The position numbers and the translations under genes are program-made. Below, in pieces: positions 6,554 to 14,241 of a stretch of 32,936 nt of DNA. The DNA is taken from contig JAHEXG010000011.1 in assembly GCA_023252215.1 (NCBI GenBank), forward strand, positions 1 through 32,936, given 5' to 3'. The notes beneath the pieces are model-generated. The model worked only from the letters and a program-made list of their open reading frames with translations. It had not been told where the DNA came from and searched no databases. The number at the start of each line of letters is the position of its first letter. The stretch's first letter is position 1. This DNA comes from Candidatus Altarchaeales archaeon (GTDB lineage: Archaea; Altiarchaeota; Altiarchaeia; IMC4; QMZM01).

Positions 6554-7051
6554 ATGACCACTGAAAACGCAACGTTTGCGGCAGGCTGTTTCTGGGGCGC
6601 CCAGGACGCATTCGACCAGATAAAAGGCGTAAAAACAACAATCGTAGGCTACACTGGAGGGCACACCCGGAACCCCACATACGAAGACGTCTGCAACGAT
6701 GAGACAGGCCACGCCGAAGCCGTGCGTATCGAATACGACCCTGAGGAAGTGCCATACGATCAGCTTTTATCCATATTCTGGAGGATGCACGATCCCACGA
6801 CAAAGAATAGGCAGGGCCCGGACGTTGGAAAGCAATATAGGTCGGCAATATTCTACCATAATGCGGAACAGAAAAAGGCCGCCGAAAAGTCCCTTGCCTC
6901 GGAGCAGAAGAACCGGGACAAGAAGATAGTCACAGAGATACTGCAGTCTGGGCCGTTCTACACGGCAGAAGAATACCACCAGCACTACCACACAAAGACC
7001 AGGACCCCGGGATGCTTCAGGGGACTGCTGCAGAAAAAACACGCAGTCTGA
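6554..7051 (+). CDS. msrA: Peptide-methionine (S)-S-oxide reductase
   Basis: 165 residues. The catalytic G-C-F-W-G is at 11-15 with Cys12 as nucleophile, followed by G-Y-T-G-G (32-36) and the Y-R-S-A-I-F-Y and F-Y-x-A-E-x-Y-H-Q-x-Y motifs typical of MsrA. Cys154 near the C-terminus is a likely resolving cysteine. The enzyme reduces methionine-S-sulfoxide in proteins, so it repairs oxidative damage. It starts 33 bp after nadA and could be co-transcribed, though a CATATATA box at about 6543-6550 before the ATG argues for its own start. Together with rubredoxin and hemerythrin farther on, it suggests exposure to oxygen. Confidence 0.95.
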   Translation: MTTENATFAAGCFWGAQDAFDQIKGVKTTIVGYTGGHTRNPTYEDVCNDETGHAEAVRIEYDPEEVPYDQLLSIFWRMHDPTTKNRQGPDVGKQYRSAIFYHNAEQKKAAEKSLASEQKNRDKKIVTEILQSGPFYTAEEYHQHYHTKTRTPGCFRGLLQKKHAV

Positions 7052-7083
7052 GCTGGCGCATAACACATGCATAAGACTACAAA

Positions 7084-7950
7084 TTGGATAACCTGCACTT
7101 ATTGGAGGGCGACATAAGCGACGTCTCCGAGACCCTGCTGATAACGCTGTATGCAAGGGCGCTGGAAACAAAAACAACGGACCCGGTGCTAGAAGACCCA
7201 AAAGCGGTCGAGATAGCGGAAAAACTCAGGCCCGAGCTGTTGGAATCAAATAGCATGCTGCGCCGAAACCTTGCGAAAGGGAGGATACGAAAGGACCTGA
7301 GGCTCTACATATCCCTGCGGGCACGCAGATACGACCAATACGCCAATGAATTCCTAAAAGAAAACCCGAAAGGCGTCGTAGTCAACCTTGGATGCGGCCT
7401 CGACACGAGATTCTTTCGCATAGACGACGGAAAACTGGCATTCTACGACCTAGATCTGCCGGAAGTAATAGAGATAAAAAAGAAACTTTTCTCCGAAACA
7501 GACAGATACCGCTACATTGCATCGTCTGTTCTCAACTACGCCTGGATGGACCGCCTAAAAGAACGGCATCCCGGCCCATTCCTCTTCCTCGCAGAAGGCC
7601 TTTTTATGTACCTGCCCCAGGAAGACGTGAAAAAACTCGTAATAGAAATGCACAAAACCTTCCCAGGATCAGAACTGGCATGCGAGATGGCAAACAGCGT
7701 GATACAGAGAACACCCCTAAGACAGATCGCGAAATACAAGATGAGAAAACAGCTGCGCCTGGGAAAAAACGCCTTTTATTCCTCAGGCATCTCGGACGGA
7801 AAAGAAGTAGAGAGATGGGCCCATGGAATAAGGTTCCTGGACGACTGGAGCTATTTTGACGTAAACGAAAAAAAGCCCGCCCTGTACAGGATGATGAGGC
7901 ACATACCCTTGTTCAGGAAGATGCAGTGGACAGTGCACTATTTACTTTGA
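7084..7950 (+). CDS. Leucine carboxyl methyltransferase family (PPM1/TcmP-like) O-methyltransferase
   Basis: 288 residues. The SAM-binding segment is V-V-N-L-G-C-G-L-D-T-R-F-F-R, followed by F-Y-D-L-D-L-P-E-V-I as second acidic strand and F-L-A-E-G-L-F-M-Y-L, all characteristic of the LCM/TcmP class. An R-A-R-R-Y-D-Q-Y segment before the motif is also usual. Members methylate carboxyl or hydroxyl groups on proteins or small molecules; the substrate is unknown. The start is TTG at 7084, the only plausible codon upstream of the conserved part. A sugar phosphatase gene follows almost at once, so the two probably form an operon. Confidence 0.82.
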   Translation: MDNLHLLEGDISDVSETLLITLYARALETKTTDPVLEDPKAVEIAEKLRPELLESNSMLRRNLAKGRIRKDLRLYISLRARRYDQYANEFLKENPKGVVVNLGCGLDTRFFRIDDGKLAFYDLDLPEVIEIKKKLFSETDRYRYIASSVLNYAWMDRLKERHPGPFLFLAEGLFMYLPQEDVKKLVIEMHKTFPGSELACEMANSVIQRTPLRQIAKYKMRKQLRLGKNAFYSSGISDGKEVERWAHGIRFLDDWSYFDVNEKKPALYRMMRHIPLFRKMQWTVHYLL

Positions 7951-7978
7951 CGTATTGTGGTCTGATACGACCGGCAAA

Positions 7979-8647
7979 ATGGAGAGCGAAATAAAAGCAG
8001 TCATCTTTGACATGGACGGCCTCCTCATAGACTCCATGCCCCTGTGGAAAGAGGCGGTCAAAAGAGCGGTGGAAGAGGCGGGATCGTCTTTTACCGGCGT
8101 ATTGTGGAACCGGGTAAAGGGCGGGAGAATAGACGAGATAATATCCTACTGGCACGACCAGCGGCCCTGGACCGGGAAGAGTGTTGAGGCGGTGCAGAAA
8201 GAAGCCGTGGACCGGGCTCTTGAGTTGATAAGAGAAAAAGGGGCGCCTATGAAGGGAGTAGAATACGTACTCGAATACGCCGGAAAGAAAAAAGTAAAGA
8301 CTGCATTGGCTTCCTCCTCTCCGCAAAATATCATGGACCTGGTCGTGGAGAAACTGGGCATCTCTAGATATTTTGACCTGGTCTATTCAGCCGAGAACGT
8401 AGAACACGGAAAACCCCACCCCGCAGTATATCTTAAGACGGCAGAGAAATTAGGTGTCCCGGCTTATTCCTGCCTCGTATTCGAAGACTCCCTTGTCGGG
8501 CTGATCGCGGCAAAAGCCGCGCGTATGAGATGCGTCGCAGTCCCAAGCCGGGACTATAAAAAGGATGCGCGGATGATACTTGCGGATAAAGTGATCGGGT
8601 CGCTTAAGGATTTTACCGACAGGGAGTGGAAGGCGTTGAGCCGGTGA
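7979..8647 (+). CDS. HAD-family sugar/hexitol phosphatase, HxpB-like
   Basis: 222 residues from the ATG at 7979; an in-frame TTG at 7955 is a weaker alternative. HAD motif I is F-D-M-D-G-L-L-I-D-S (nucleophile Asp11, acid Asp13). Motif II is A-S-S-S-P, motif III the Lys in G-K-P-H-P, and motif IV F-E-D-S. The pattern M-D-G-L-L-I-D-S-x-P-L-W, the cap region with Y-W-H-D-Q-R-P-W, and A-A-K-A-A-R-M-R-C-V-A-V-P closely follow E. coli YniC/HxpB, which dephosphorylates hexitol phosphates and 2-deoxyglucose 6-phosphate. The start is 28 bp after the methyltransferase stop. Substrate is inferred from similarity only. Confidence 0.84.
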   Translation: MESEIKAVIFDMDGLLIDSMPLWKEAVKRAVEEAGSSFTGVLWNRVKGGRIDEIISYWHDQRPWTGKSVEAVQKEAVDRALELIREKGAPMKGVEYVLEYAGKKKVKTALASSSPQNIMDLVVEKLGISRYFDLVYSAENVEHGKPHPAVYLKTAEKLGVPAYSCLVFEDSLVGLIAAKAARMRCVAVPSRDYKKDARMILADKVIGSLKDFTDREWKALSR

Positions 8648-8707
8648 GACCGGATTCCTTTTTAATAGCGTTTAGAGCCCCCTTAAGACTGCGGAATGTA
8701 GGGGGTT

Positions 8708-9079
8708 GTGTTTTTTTCCTTTGTCTTCCTTATCTTCTTTATGCGCGATCTGTGTACTCTTGGGCCTCATGGTAAGAGGAAGGGTTTTGGCTTCGATATT
8801 TTGGCCGGCGAGTGGATCAGGGTCGAGACCGGGCGCAAGGGCCATGGGATCGCTGTTTCCTGGTCGGATTATAAGAGGATGGTTTCTTTTTTCAGGGGCA
8901 GGGGTCTTTTTCTTTTGGGTAACCGGGCGGATAAGGTGAAATCCGGCAGCTTGGGCGAGTATTTTTCGGTTCATCTGAAGAAGAGTCCCAGGTATGCGAG
9001 CCATTATGCGGCCGTCATGGTCTATCTGAAGGATGCCAAGGTCGTGAAGGAGCATCCGCTCACTTTGAGGATCGTCTGA
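8708..9079 (+). CDS. Hypothetical small protein
   Basis: 123 residues from a GTG at 8708, or 112 from the ATG at 8741. The first residues are very hydrophobic because the DNA there is T-rich, so the ATG may be the true start. From the ATG the protein looks globular: G-E-W-I-R-V-E-T-G-R-K-G, V-S-W-S-D-Y-K-R, F-F-R-G-R-G-L-F-L-L-G-N, then L-G-E-Y-F and K-K-S-P-R-Y-A-S-H-Y-A-A-V-M-V-Y-L. I do not recognise it. CCTTTTTAATAGCG at about 8656-8669 is a possible promoter box. The opposite strand is also open here but gives a low-complexity, lysine/proline-rich product, so I prefer this frame. It converges with the channel gene, with 5 bp between. Confidence 0.55.
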   Translation: MFFSFVFLIFFMRDLCTLGPHGKRKGFGFDILAGEWIRVETGRKGHGIAVSWSDYKRMVSFFRGRGLFLLGNRADKVKSGSLGEYFSVHLKKSPRYASHYAAVMVYLKDAKVVKEHPLTLRIV

Positions 9080-9084
9080 GGTTT

Positions 9085-10392
9085 TTACTGGCTTAGCCTG
9101 CTTTGTCTGATGCTTCTTTTTCCTCTTTTGTTCCTGATGTGGCTTGCGAGGAATACCATGAATATTGCTGCGAGGGTTAGGCATATCATTTTGTCGGTTA
9201 TTTCCACAAGTAACTGTTCTAGGAGGGAGGCCATCTGGGAGTTTCCGGTGTAGTCGTATACTAATTCGTAGACCGGGAGCGTTCCCTGATAGGGGGGCAG
9301 GCGGGCTAGGGATATTATGATCACGGCAAGGATTGCGCTACCGGTCCCTGTCGCCGTGGATGCGGATAATAGTTTCACGGGCTTGTGGAGGTCTATCCAT
9401 TTGTTTTTCCAGAAGTGCCAGGTGCATACGGCTACCCAAATGGAGGAGAATATCCATACCCATGAGGATACGCCCCAGACAGTGAATGCCATGAGAAGAT
9501 TGTAGGCGATGCCTGCGGCTATGCCTGCCGAAAGGCCGCCCATCAACACTGCGAGCGACGTGCCCCAGCTGTCAAGGAAGAAGGGCAGGTTAAGAGAAAC
9601 CATCAGGATCGACGTTGCGTAGTTGAGCATCACTGCTGCGAGTACCAGTATCCAGGGCTTTTTCAGGGATATGTGCTCTGTTCTCTCAGTCTCTTGTGCG
9701 TTTTTCCTGGGCATGCGCGTATTTCCTGTGCCGTCTCTGCTCGCGTTTATCAGGGTCCCGATTAGTACTGCGACGTATGTTGCCCCGATCACCATCTCTA
9801 GTATGGATATCGACCGCGCTATTGCCGAGAGCGGGGTTATGTCTCCGAAGCCTACCGTGGACAGGGTGGAAAATGAGAGGTATATCATCGAGGACATGGT
9901 GCTCTGGCCTACGTTGTATTTGAAGGACCCTGGAACGAATGTTTCCAGGAGGTGGTAGGTTATGCCGAATGTGAGGCCTATCATCACGTATACTGAGATG
10001 GCGCCGTATATTTCGTCTACCGATACCTGGCCCGAGGAGAATATGTGTCTTAGAACCACTGCCAGCGTGTAGACCAGGAATATTATCATGAAGGCCATCC
10101 AGGCCAGTTCCGTTGCAGTCAGGGGGGTGAAGGCGTTGCTCCAGCCCAGGATGAACGTTGGTATTGCCAGGAGCAATCCGACGGCTACGTATCGCACGTC
10201 GTAGCTGACGGCATATATTCCGGATAGCAGTACTGCGGTGAAGAGGACGACCAGGATGGTTGCGCCTATTTCAGTCTTCTCGAAGTACGGGAACACGGTT
10301 ATGAGCAGGAGCAATGATACGAGCAGGGCCAGGGAGTTTCCGTCTCCGAAGGATCCGCCGTTTTTTTCAGGAAAGTTCCGGTTGTCTGGCAT
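9085..10392 (-). CDS. Potassium-channel pore fused to a multi-TM sensor-like domain
   Basis: 435 residues, integral membrane. Hydrophobic segments lie at about 20-35, 43-62, 67-84, 97-115 and 131-150. Then comes a pore helix and the K+ selectivity filter S-T-V-G-F-G-D (178-184) and a last helix (about 192-216), so the first half is a six-TM two-pore-helix-type ion channel (Ion_trans_2). After a charged linker (217-245) a second membrane module follows (about 247-420). It contains N-L-P-F-F-L-D-S-W-G-T-S-L-A-V-L-M-G-G-L-S-A-G (268-290), a pattern I associate with ECF-S-like or 5TM sensor modules of bacterial signalling proteins. No soluble RCK/TrkA domain is present. The fusion is unusual; gating by the second module is inference. 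Confidence 0.75.
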   Translation of the reverse strand: MPDNRNFPEKNGGSFGDGNSLALLVSLLLLITVFPYFEKTEIGATILVVLFTAVLLSGIYAVSYDVRYVAVGLLLAIPTFILGWSNAFTPLTATELAWMAFMIIFLVYTLAVVLRHIFSSGQVSVDEIYGAISVYVMIGLTFGITYHLLETFVPGSFKYNVGQSTMSSMIYLSFSTLSTVGFGDITPLSAIARSISILEMVIGATYVAVLIGTLINASRDGTGNTRMPRKNAQETERTEHISLKKPWILVLAAVMLNYATSILMVSLNLPFFLDSWGTSLAVLMGGLSAGIAAGIAYNLLMAFTVWGVSSWVWIFSSIWVAVCTWHFWKNKWIDLHKPVKLLSASTATGTGSAILAVIIISLARLPPYQGTLPVYELVYDYTGNSQMASLLEQLLVEITDKMICLTLAAIFMVFLASHIRNKRGKRSIRQSRLSQ

Positions 10393-10453
10393 TTTCCCTA
10401 AATATGTAGGATTCCATTAAGAAAATTAAGGGAAAAACCGGGCAGCGCCAGTT

Positions 10454-11122
10454 TTACAGCCGGTCTCTCTCCTTGAAACTGTAGTAGTTGTCTTTTCCGA
10501 TTATCACGTGGTCCAGCATCCGTATCTCCAATAATTCCCCTGCGGCGTGCAGCTCTTTTGTTATTTCGCAGTCGTCCTTAGAAGGAGTCGGATCCCCGCT
10601 GGGGTGGTTGTGTGCGACGATGAGTGCGTTCGTGCTTTCCTTTATCGCGGTCTTGAATATTTCCCTCGGGTGTATGAGCGAGGAATTAAGCGTTCCCATG
10701 GATATGGTTTCGTACTTGTTTATCCGGTTCTTCGCATCCAGGTATAGCACGATTATGTGTTCCTTATCCTTTTCCGCAAGGATGGGCCTTGCATACTCGT
10801 AGACGTCGCGGGCGGTCTTGACGGATATCTTCTCTTTTTCCGCAAGCCTGCATCGCCGGTTCAGGTGGAATACCGCGGTTATCTGCATGGCTTTGGCCGG
10901 ACCGATCCCCTTGATCTCCTGCAGTTCCGGTAACGTGAGCTTTGATAGTTTGTCTATCCCGTATTTTTGTATCAGGCGGTTAGCCATGTCGGTTACGTTC
11001 TCGCCCAATGTGCCTGTTTTCAGTATGACCGCCAGCATCTCCGCATCGCTTAAGGCATCGGGACCGTATTTTATCATCCTTTCCCTCGGGCGGTTTTCCG
11101 GCGGGATGTCTTTGATCCTCAT
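10454..11122 (-). CDS. radC: RadC-family JAB/MPN protein
   Basis: 222 residues, full length. The N-terminal UPF0758 region begins with I-K-D-I-P-x-E-x-R-P-R-E-R and contains a helix-hairpin-helix at 66-80 (L-Q-E-I-K-G-I-G-P-A-K-A). The JAMM-type metal motif is H-N-H-P-S-G-D-P-T-P-S-x-x-D (His171, His173, Asp184), with the matching Glu at 154 in H-P-R-E-I-F. The family is widespread in bacteria and less common in archaea. A role in DNA repair was proposed but is not well established. It is divergent from iscS across 161 bp. Gene identity is strong; biochemical role is open. Confidence 0.93.
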   Translation of the reverse strand: MRIKDIPPENRPRERMIKYGPDALSDAEMLAVILKTGTLGENVTDMANRLIQKYGIDKLSKLTLPELQEIKGIGPAKAMQITAVFHLNRRCRLAEKEKISVKTARDVYEYARPILAEKDKEHIIVLYLDAKNRINKYETISMGTLNSSLIHPREIFKTAIKESTNALIVAHNHPSGDPTPSKDDCEITKELHAAGELLEIRMLDHVIIGKDNYYSFKERDRL

Positions 11123-11242
11123 AGGAAGGCATTTGTTCCCAGGCCGTTAAAAAAGGGCAGAGAGCGCCGGAAAAATGAATTCTGCTGCCGCTTATTTACT
11201 TTCGGCTCCAAATAACATCCTGAGCCGGCATATTCCCGATTT

Positions 11243-11258
11243 ATTAACAATCGTTAAC
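11243..11258. promoter_or_regulatory. Palindrome B copy upstream of iscS
   Basis: ATTAAC-AATC-GTTAAC. The core TAACAATCGTTAA (11245-11257) is an exact 13-base match, in inverted orientation, to the site before the CDGSH gene. It overlaps TTTATTAA (11240-11247), the best TATA box for iscS, about 40 bp before the ATG. Confidence 0.6.
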
Positions 11259-11263
11259 ATATT

Positions 11264-11278
11264 ATTAACAGTGTTAAT
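11264..11278. promoter_or_regulatory. Palindrome A copy upstream of iscS
   Basis: ATTAAC-AGT-GTTAAT, 14 of 15 bases identical to the site at 3261-3275; the single difference is in the spacer. It covers the expected transcription start (about 25 bp after the TATA box) and ends 5 bp before the iscS ATG, so a bound protein would block initiation or early transcription. Confidence 0.62.
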
Positions 11279-11283
11279 TCAAG

Positions 11284-12435
11284 ATGGATAATAGGAGAGT
11301 ATATCTGGACCACGCGGCAACCACTCCGGTAGCAAAGGAGGTCCTGGAGGCGATGATGCCTTATTTTTCAGAGAAATACGGGAACGCATCGTCCCTGCAC
11401 GCATTCGGAAGAGAGGCAAAAGACGCGCTTGAGAACTCCAGGGAGAAAATAGCAAAGAAACTGAACGCCGCGCCGGAAGAGCTGTTATTCACGTCGGGCG
11501 GAACGGAGTCGAACAACCTTGCCTTGAAAGGCATCGCGCAGAATAAGGGAAAAGGGCACATAATAACGTGCAAAATAGAGCACTCGGCGATACTCGCACC
11601 CTGCAGGCTGCTTGAAAAACAGGGCTTTACGGTAACCTATCTGGGCGTGGACAAATACGGAACAGTAGACCCATCCGACGTGGAGAAGGCCGTGAGGGAC
11701 GATACCATACTGGTATCAATAGGCCACGCCAACAACGAGATAGGAACCGTCCAGGACCTGGAAGCAATCGGCAAGATAACCAAAGAAAGAGGCGTATTAT
11801 TCCATACAGACGCCTGCCAGTCTTTCACCAAGGAAGGAATCAACGTAAAAAAACAGAACCTGGACCTCGTATCGATCAATTCCCACAAGATATACGGCCC
11901 AAAAGGCGTAGGTGCCCTCTTTATCAGAGACGGAGTAAAGATATCATCCCAGTTACAGGGAGGCGAGCATGAGAAAAATCTCCGGGCAGGAACCGAGAAC
12001 GTTTCCGGCATCGCAGGATTCGCCAAAGCCGCAGAGATCGCAGGAGAAAAGGAGAATGCGAGAGTGTTGGAATTGCGAAAACGTCTAATCAAAGAAATAC
12101 TTTTCGGCGTGGAAGAGGTCAAGTTGAACGGCCACCCGGAGAAGAGGCTGTGCAATAACTCGAATTTCTCGTTCAATGGAATAGAAGGAGAGTCCATCCT
12201 GCTGCGACTGGACATGCTGGGCGTGGCCTGCTCTACGGCATCTGCGTGTTCTTCTCATTCCCTGATGCCAAGCCACGTGCTTCTTGCAACCGGGATGAAG
12301 CCGGAGGAATGCCACGGCAGCCTTAGGATGACATTGGGCAGGGACAACACAAAGGAGGACATAGATTACGCTATATCCGCAGTGAAAGAAGAAGTAGCTA
12401 ATCTGCGCAGGATATCTCCTTTCTGGAGGAAATAG
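11284..12435 (+). CDS. iscS: Cysteine desulfurase (NifS/IscS family)
   Basis: 383 residues. The PLP-dependent enzyme releases sulfur from cysteine as a persulfide for Fe-S assembly. Seen are Y-L-D-H-A-A-T-T-P near the start, S-G-G-T-E-S-N-N (71-78), H-T-D-A-C-Q (174-179), the PLP lysine in S-H-K-I-Y-G-P-K-G (Lys202), and the active cysteine in S-T-A-S-A-C-S-S (Cys322) followed by S-L-M-P-S-H-V-L. Length is normal. It opens an operon with iscU 4 bp downstream, then a copper protein and copA. Two palindromes shared with the HTH/CDGSH promoter cover its TATA box and start region, so it is probably repressed by a DNA-binding protein that recognises both loci. Confidence 0.96.
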   Translation: MDNRRVYLDHAATTPVAKEVLEAMMPYFSEKYGNASSLHAFGREAKDALENSREKIAKKLNAAPEELLFTSGGTESNNLALKGIAQNKGKGHIITCKIEHSAILAPCRLLEKQGFTVTYLGVDKYGTVDPSDVEKAVRDDTILVSIGHANNEIGTVQDLEAIGKITKERGVLFHTDACQSFTKEGINVKKQNLDLVSINSHKIYGPKGVGALFIRDGVKISSQLQGGEHEKNLRAGTENVSGIAGFAKAAEIAGEKENARVLELRKRLIKEILFGVEEVKLNGHPEKRLCNNSNFSFNGIEGESILLRLDMLGVACSTASACSSHSLMPSHVLLATGMKPEECHGSLRMTLGRDNTKEDIDYAISAVKEEVANLRRISPFWRK

Positions 12436-12439
12436 AAAA

Positions 12440-12895
12440 ATGTACAGCAAAGACGTGATGGAACACTTTATGCATCCCAGGAATGTCGGGGAGATGCCGG
12501 ACGCCGACGGAGTGGGGGAAGTAGGAAACCCTGTATGCGGAGACATCATGTGGATCTATATCAAGGTAAAAGACGACAGGATAGAGGACATAAAATTCAA
12601 GACATTAGGCTGCGCAGCGGCTATTGCCACCAGCAGCAAAGTAACGGAACTAGCCAAAGGGAGAACCCTTGACGAAGCTTTGGATTTGTCCAATAAGGAG
12701 ATCGTCGAATCCCTCGGCGGCCTTCCGCCCGTGAAGATTCATTGCTCGCTCCTTGCAGTGGATGGCTTAAAGGAAGCCATCCATGATTTTCTGGCAAAGA
12801 ACAAGCGGCCTATCCCGGACAAACTGGAAAAGGAGCATCAGAAGATAAAGGCGGAAAAATGCGAAACAGGTTCGCATGATCACAATGACCAGTAA
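12440..12895 (+). CDS. iscU: Fe-S cluster scaffold IscU/NifU N-domain
   Basis: 151 residues. The scaffold receives sulfur from IscS and holds the nascent cluster. The three ligand cysteines are Cys33 (G-N-P-V-C-G-D, with Asp35 beside it), Cys58 (T-L-G-C-A-A-A-I-A) and Cys102 (K-I-H-C-S-L-L-A). The N-terminal Y-S-K-x-V-M-E-H-F-x-x-P-R-N-V-G is typical. After the domain there is a charged extension ending with Cys141, His146 and His148 (C-E-T-G-S-H-D-H), which could bind metal. It begins 4 bp after iscS and overlaps the start of the next gene by up to 20 bp, so translation is coupled with the copper protein. Confidence 0.95.
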   Translation: MYSKDVMEHFMHPRNVGEMPDADGVGEVGNPVCGDIMWIYIKVKDDRIEDIKFKTLGCAAAIATSSKVTELAKGRTLDEALDLSNKEIVESLGGLPPVKIHCSLLAVDGLKEAIHDFLAKNKRPIPDKLEKEHQKIKAEKCETGSHDHNDQ

Positions 12896-14237
12896 ACGAA
12901 CGACGGAATTCCGAGTGGGCGGGATGACCTGCAGCCTCTGCGAAAAGAGGGTCGCGAAAGCTGCAAAATCCGTTGAAGGCGTAGACAGCGTCTCCGTGGA
13001 CTACGGAACGGGTAAGGCGCGGATAAGCTACGATCCCGACAAGACCATTCCTGAGAAAGTCTTTGAGAAAATAGAGGCCGAAGGCTATTCCTGCAGCCTG
13101 CCGGGCGACAAGAAGAATGAGGATAAAAATTCGTTACTTAGTTCTATTATCAGCATCCTTTTGGTCCTGGCCGGAGCATATCTGTTATTCGGCGGATTCT
13201 TTGACGCGGATATGCCGGATATCGACCGGGATGCGTCATTGTTCCTTATCTTCACGCTGGGCCTTGTAACTGGTTTCCACTGCATAGCGATGTGCGGAGG
13301 ATTTGTGATATCATATTCGACAAAACATGTAGCAGGGGGCAAAAACTTTAAGTCGCATCTCGTATATGGCGCATCAAAGACCCTTTCATATACTCTTATA
13401 GGGGGCATCTTCGGGCTGCTGGGTTCATTCATCGTATTCACGCCCATGCTTAAAGCAATAGCTGCGGGCCTGGCCGGATGTTTCCTGTTATTGTACGGAC
13501 TAAATATGCTTGGAATGATCCGGTTCCGGCTGAAAGGCCCCGCATTCCTTGAAAAATATTCGAATGCAAACAGCTCTAATCCCGCAGCCATCGGATTCGC
13601 AAACAGCCTGATGCTCGCATGCGGCCCGCTCCAGGCGATGTACGTCCTTGCGGCGGCATCGGGAAGCGCATTAACGGGCGCACTGTACCTGCTGGCATTC
13701 GGTTTAGGTACGCTGCCGGTACTCCTCGGATTCGGCCTCCTGACGTCAGTTATCAGCGGGAGGCTTACGCAGAACATAATCAAGTATTCCGGGGTCATAG
13801 TGATACTCCTGGGCCTTGTCATGCTCAACCGCGGCCTGATACTATCGGGAACGGGATATGATTACAAGAACTTATTCGGCAGGCAGGGCGTCTCCCAGGA
13901 ACAAGTTACTACGACCTTTGTGTCGACCACCGCAGGCCAGGTCGTTACATCTACTCCGCCCACTTCTTTAGCATACCAGGTGATATATATGAACGTTACT
14001 GCCCGGGGATGGCAGCCGGATACGTTCACACTGAAAAAAGGAGTCCCCGTGAAATGGGTAATAGACGGACAACAGATCACGGGATGCAATAAGGCGATAC
14101 AGGTGCCCAAACTGGGCCTGCAATTCGACATAAAGATGGGCCGGCAGACCGTTGAATTCACCCCCGCGGAAGCGGGCACCGTGCCCTGGAGCTGCTGGAT
14201 GGGGATGATAGACGGAAAATTCATAGTCGTGGAGTGA
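12876..14237 (+). CDS. HMA / SafE-like membrane / cupredoxin three-domain copper protein
   Basis: 453 residues from 12876, with an equally good ATG at 12885. Residues 11-75 are an HMA domain with G-G-M-T-C-S-L-C (Cys19, Cys22). Residues about 120-325 are a six-TM SafE/TauE-like (DsbD-related) membrane domain with F-H-C-I-A-M-C-G-G (Cys136, Cys140) and [10 protein letters not shown] (Cys249). A Thr/Ser-rich linker leads to a cupredoxin-like domain (about 366-453) with candidate copper ligands Cys404 (I-T-G-C-N), Cys440, Met442 and Met444 (P-W-S-C-W-M-G-M). This layout is known in bacteria near copper ATPases. It probably moves copper or reducing power across the membrane, with the cupredoxin outside. 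The first 20 bp overlap iscU, and copA starts 4 bp after the stop. Confidence 0.86.
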   Translation: MITMTSKRTTEFRVGGMTCSLCEKRVAKAAKSVEGVDSVSVDYGTGKARISYDPDKTIPEKVFEKIEAEGYSCSLPGDKKNEDKNSLLSSIISILLVLAGAYLLFGGFFDADMPDIDRDASLFLIFTLGLVTGFHCIAMCGGFVISYSTKHVAGGKNFKSHLVYGASKTLSYTLIGGIFGLLGSFIVFTPMLKAIAAGLAGCFLLLYGLNMLGMIRFRLKGPAFLEKYSNANSSNPAAIGFANSLMLACGPLQAMYVLAAASGSALTGALYLLAFGLGTLPVLLGFGLLTSVISGRLTQNIIKYSGVIVILLGLVMLNRGLILSGTGYDYKNLFGRQGVSQEQVTTTFVSTTAGQVVTSTPPTSLAYQVIYMNVTARGWQPDTFTLKKGVPVKWVIDGQQITGCNKAIQVPKLGLQFDIKMGRQTVEFTPAEAGTVPWSCWMGMIDGKFIVVE

Positions 14238-14241
14238 AGAT

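Noticed and set aside
8672-9184. 170-residue minus-strand ORF opposite the hypothetical gene
   Set aside because: Lys/Pro/His-rich, low complexity, overlaps the channel gene end; the plus-strand product looks like a real protein.
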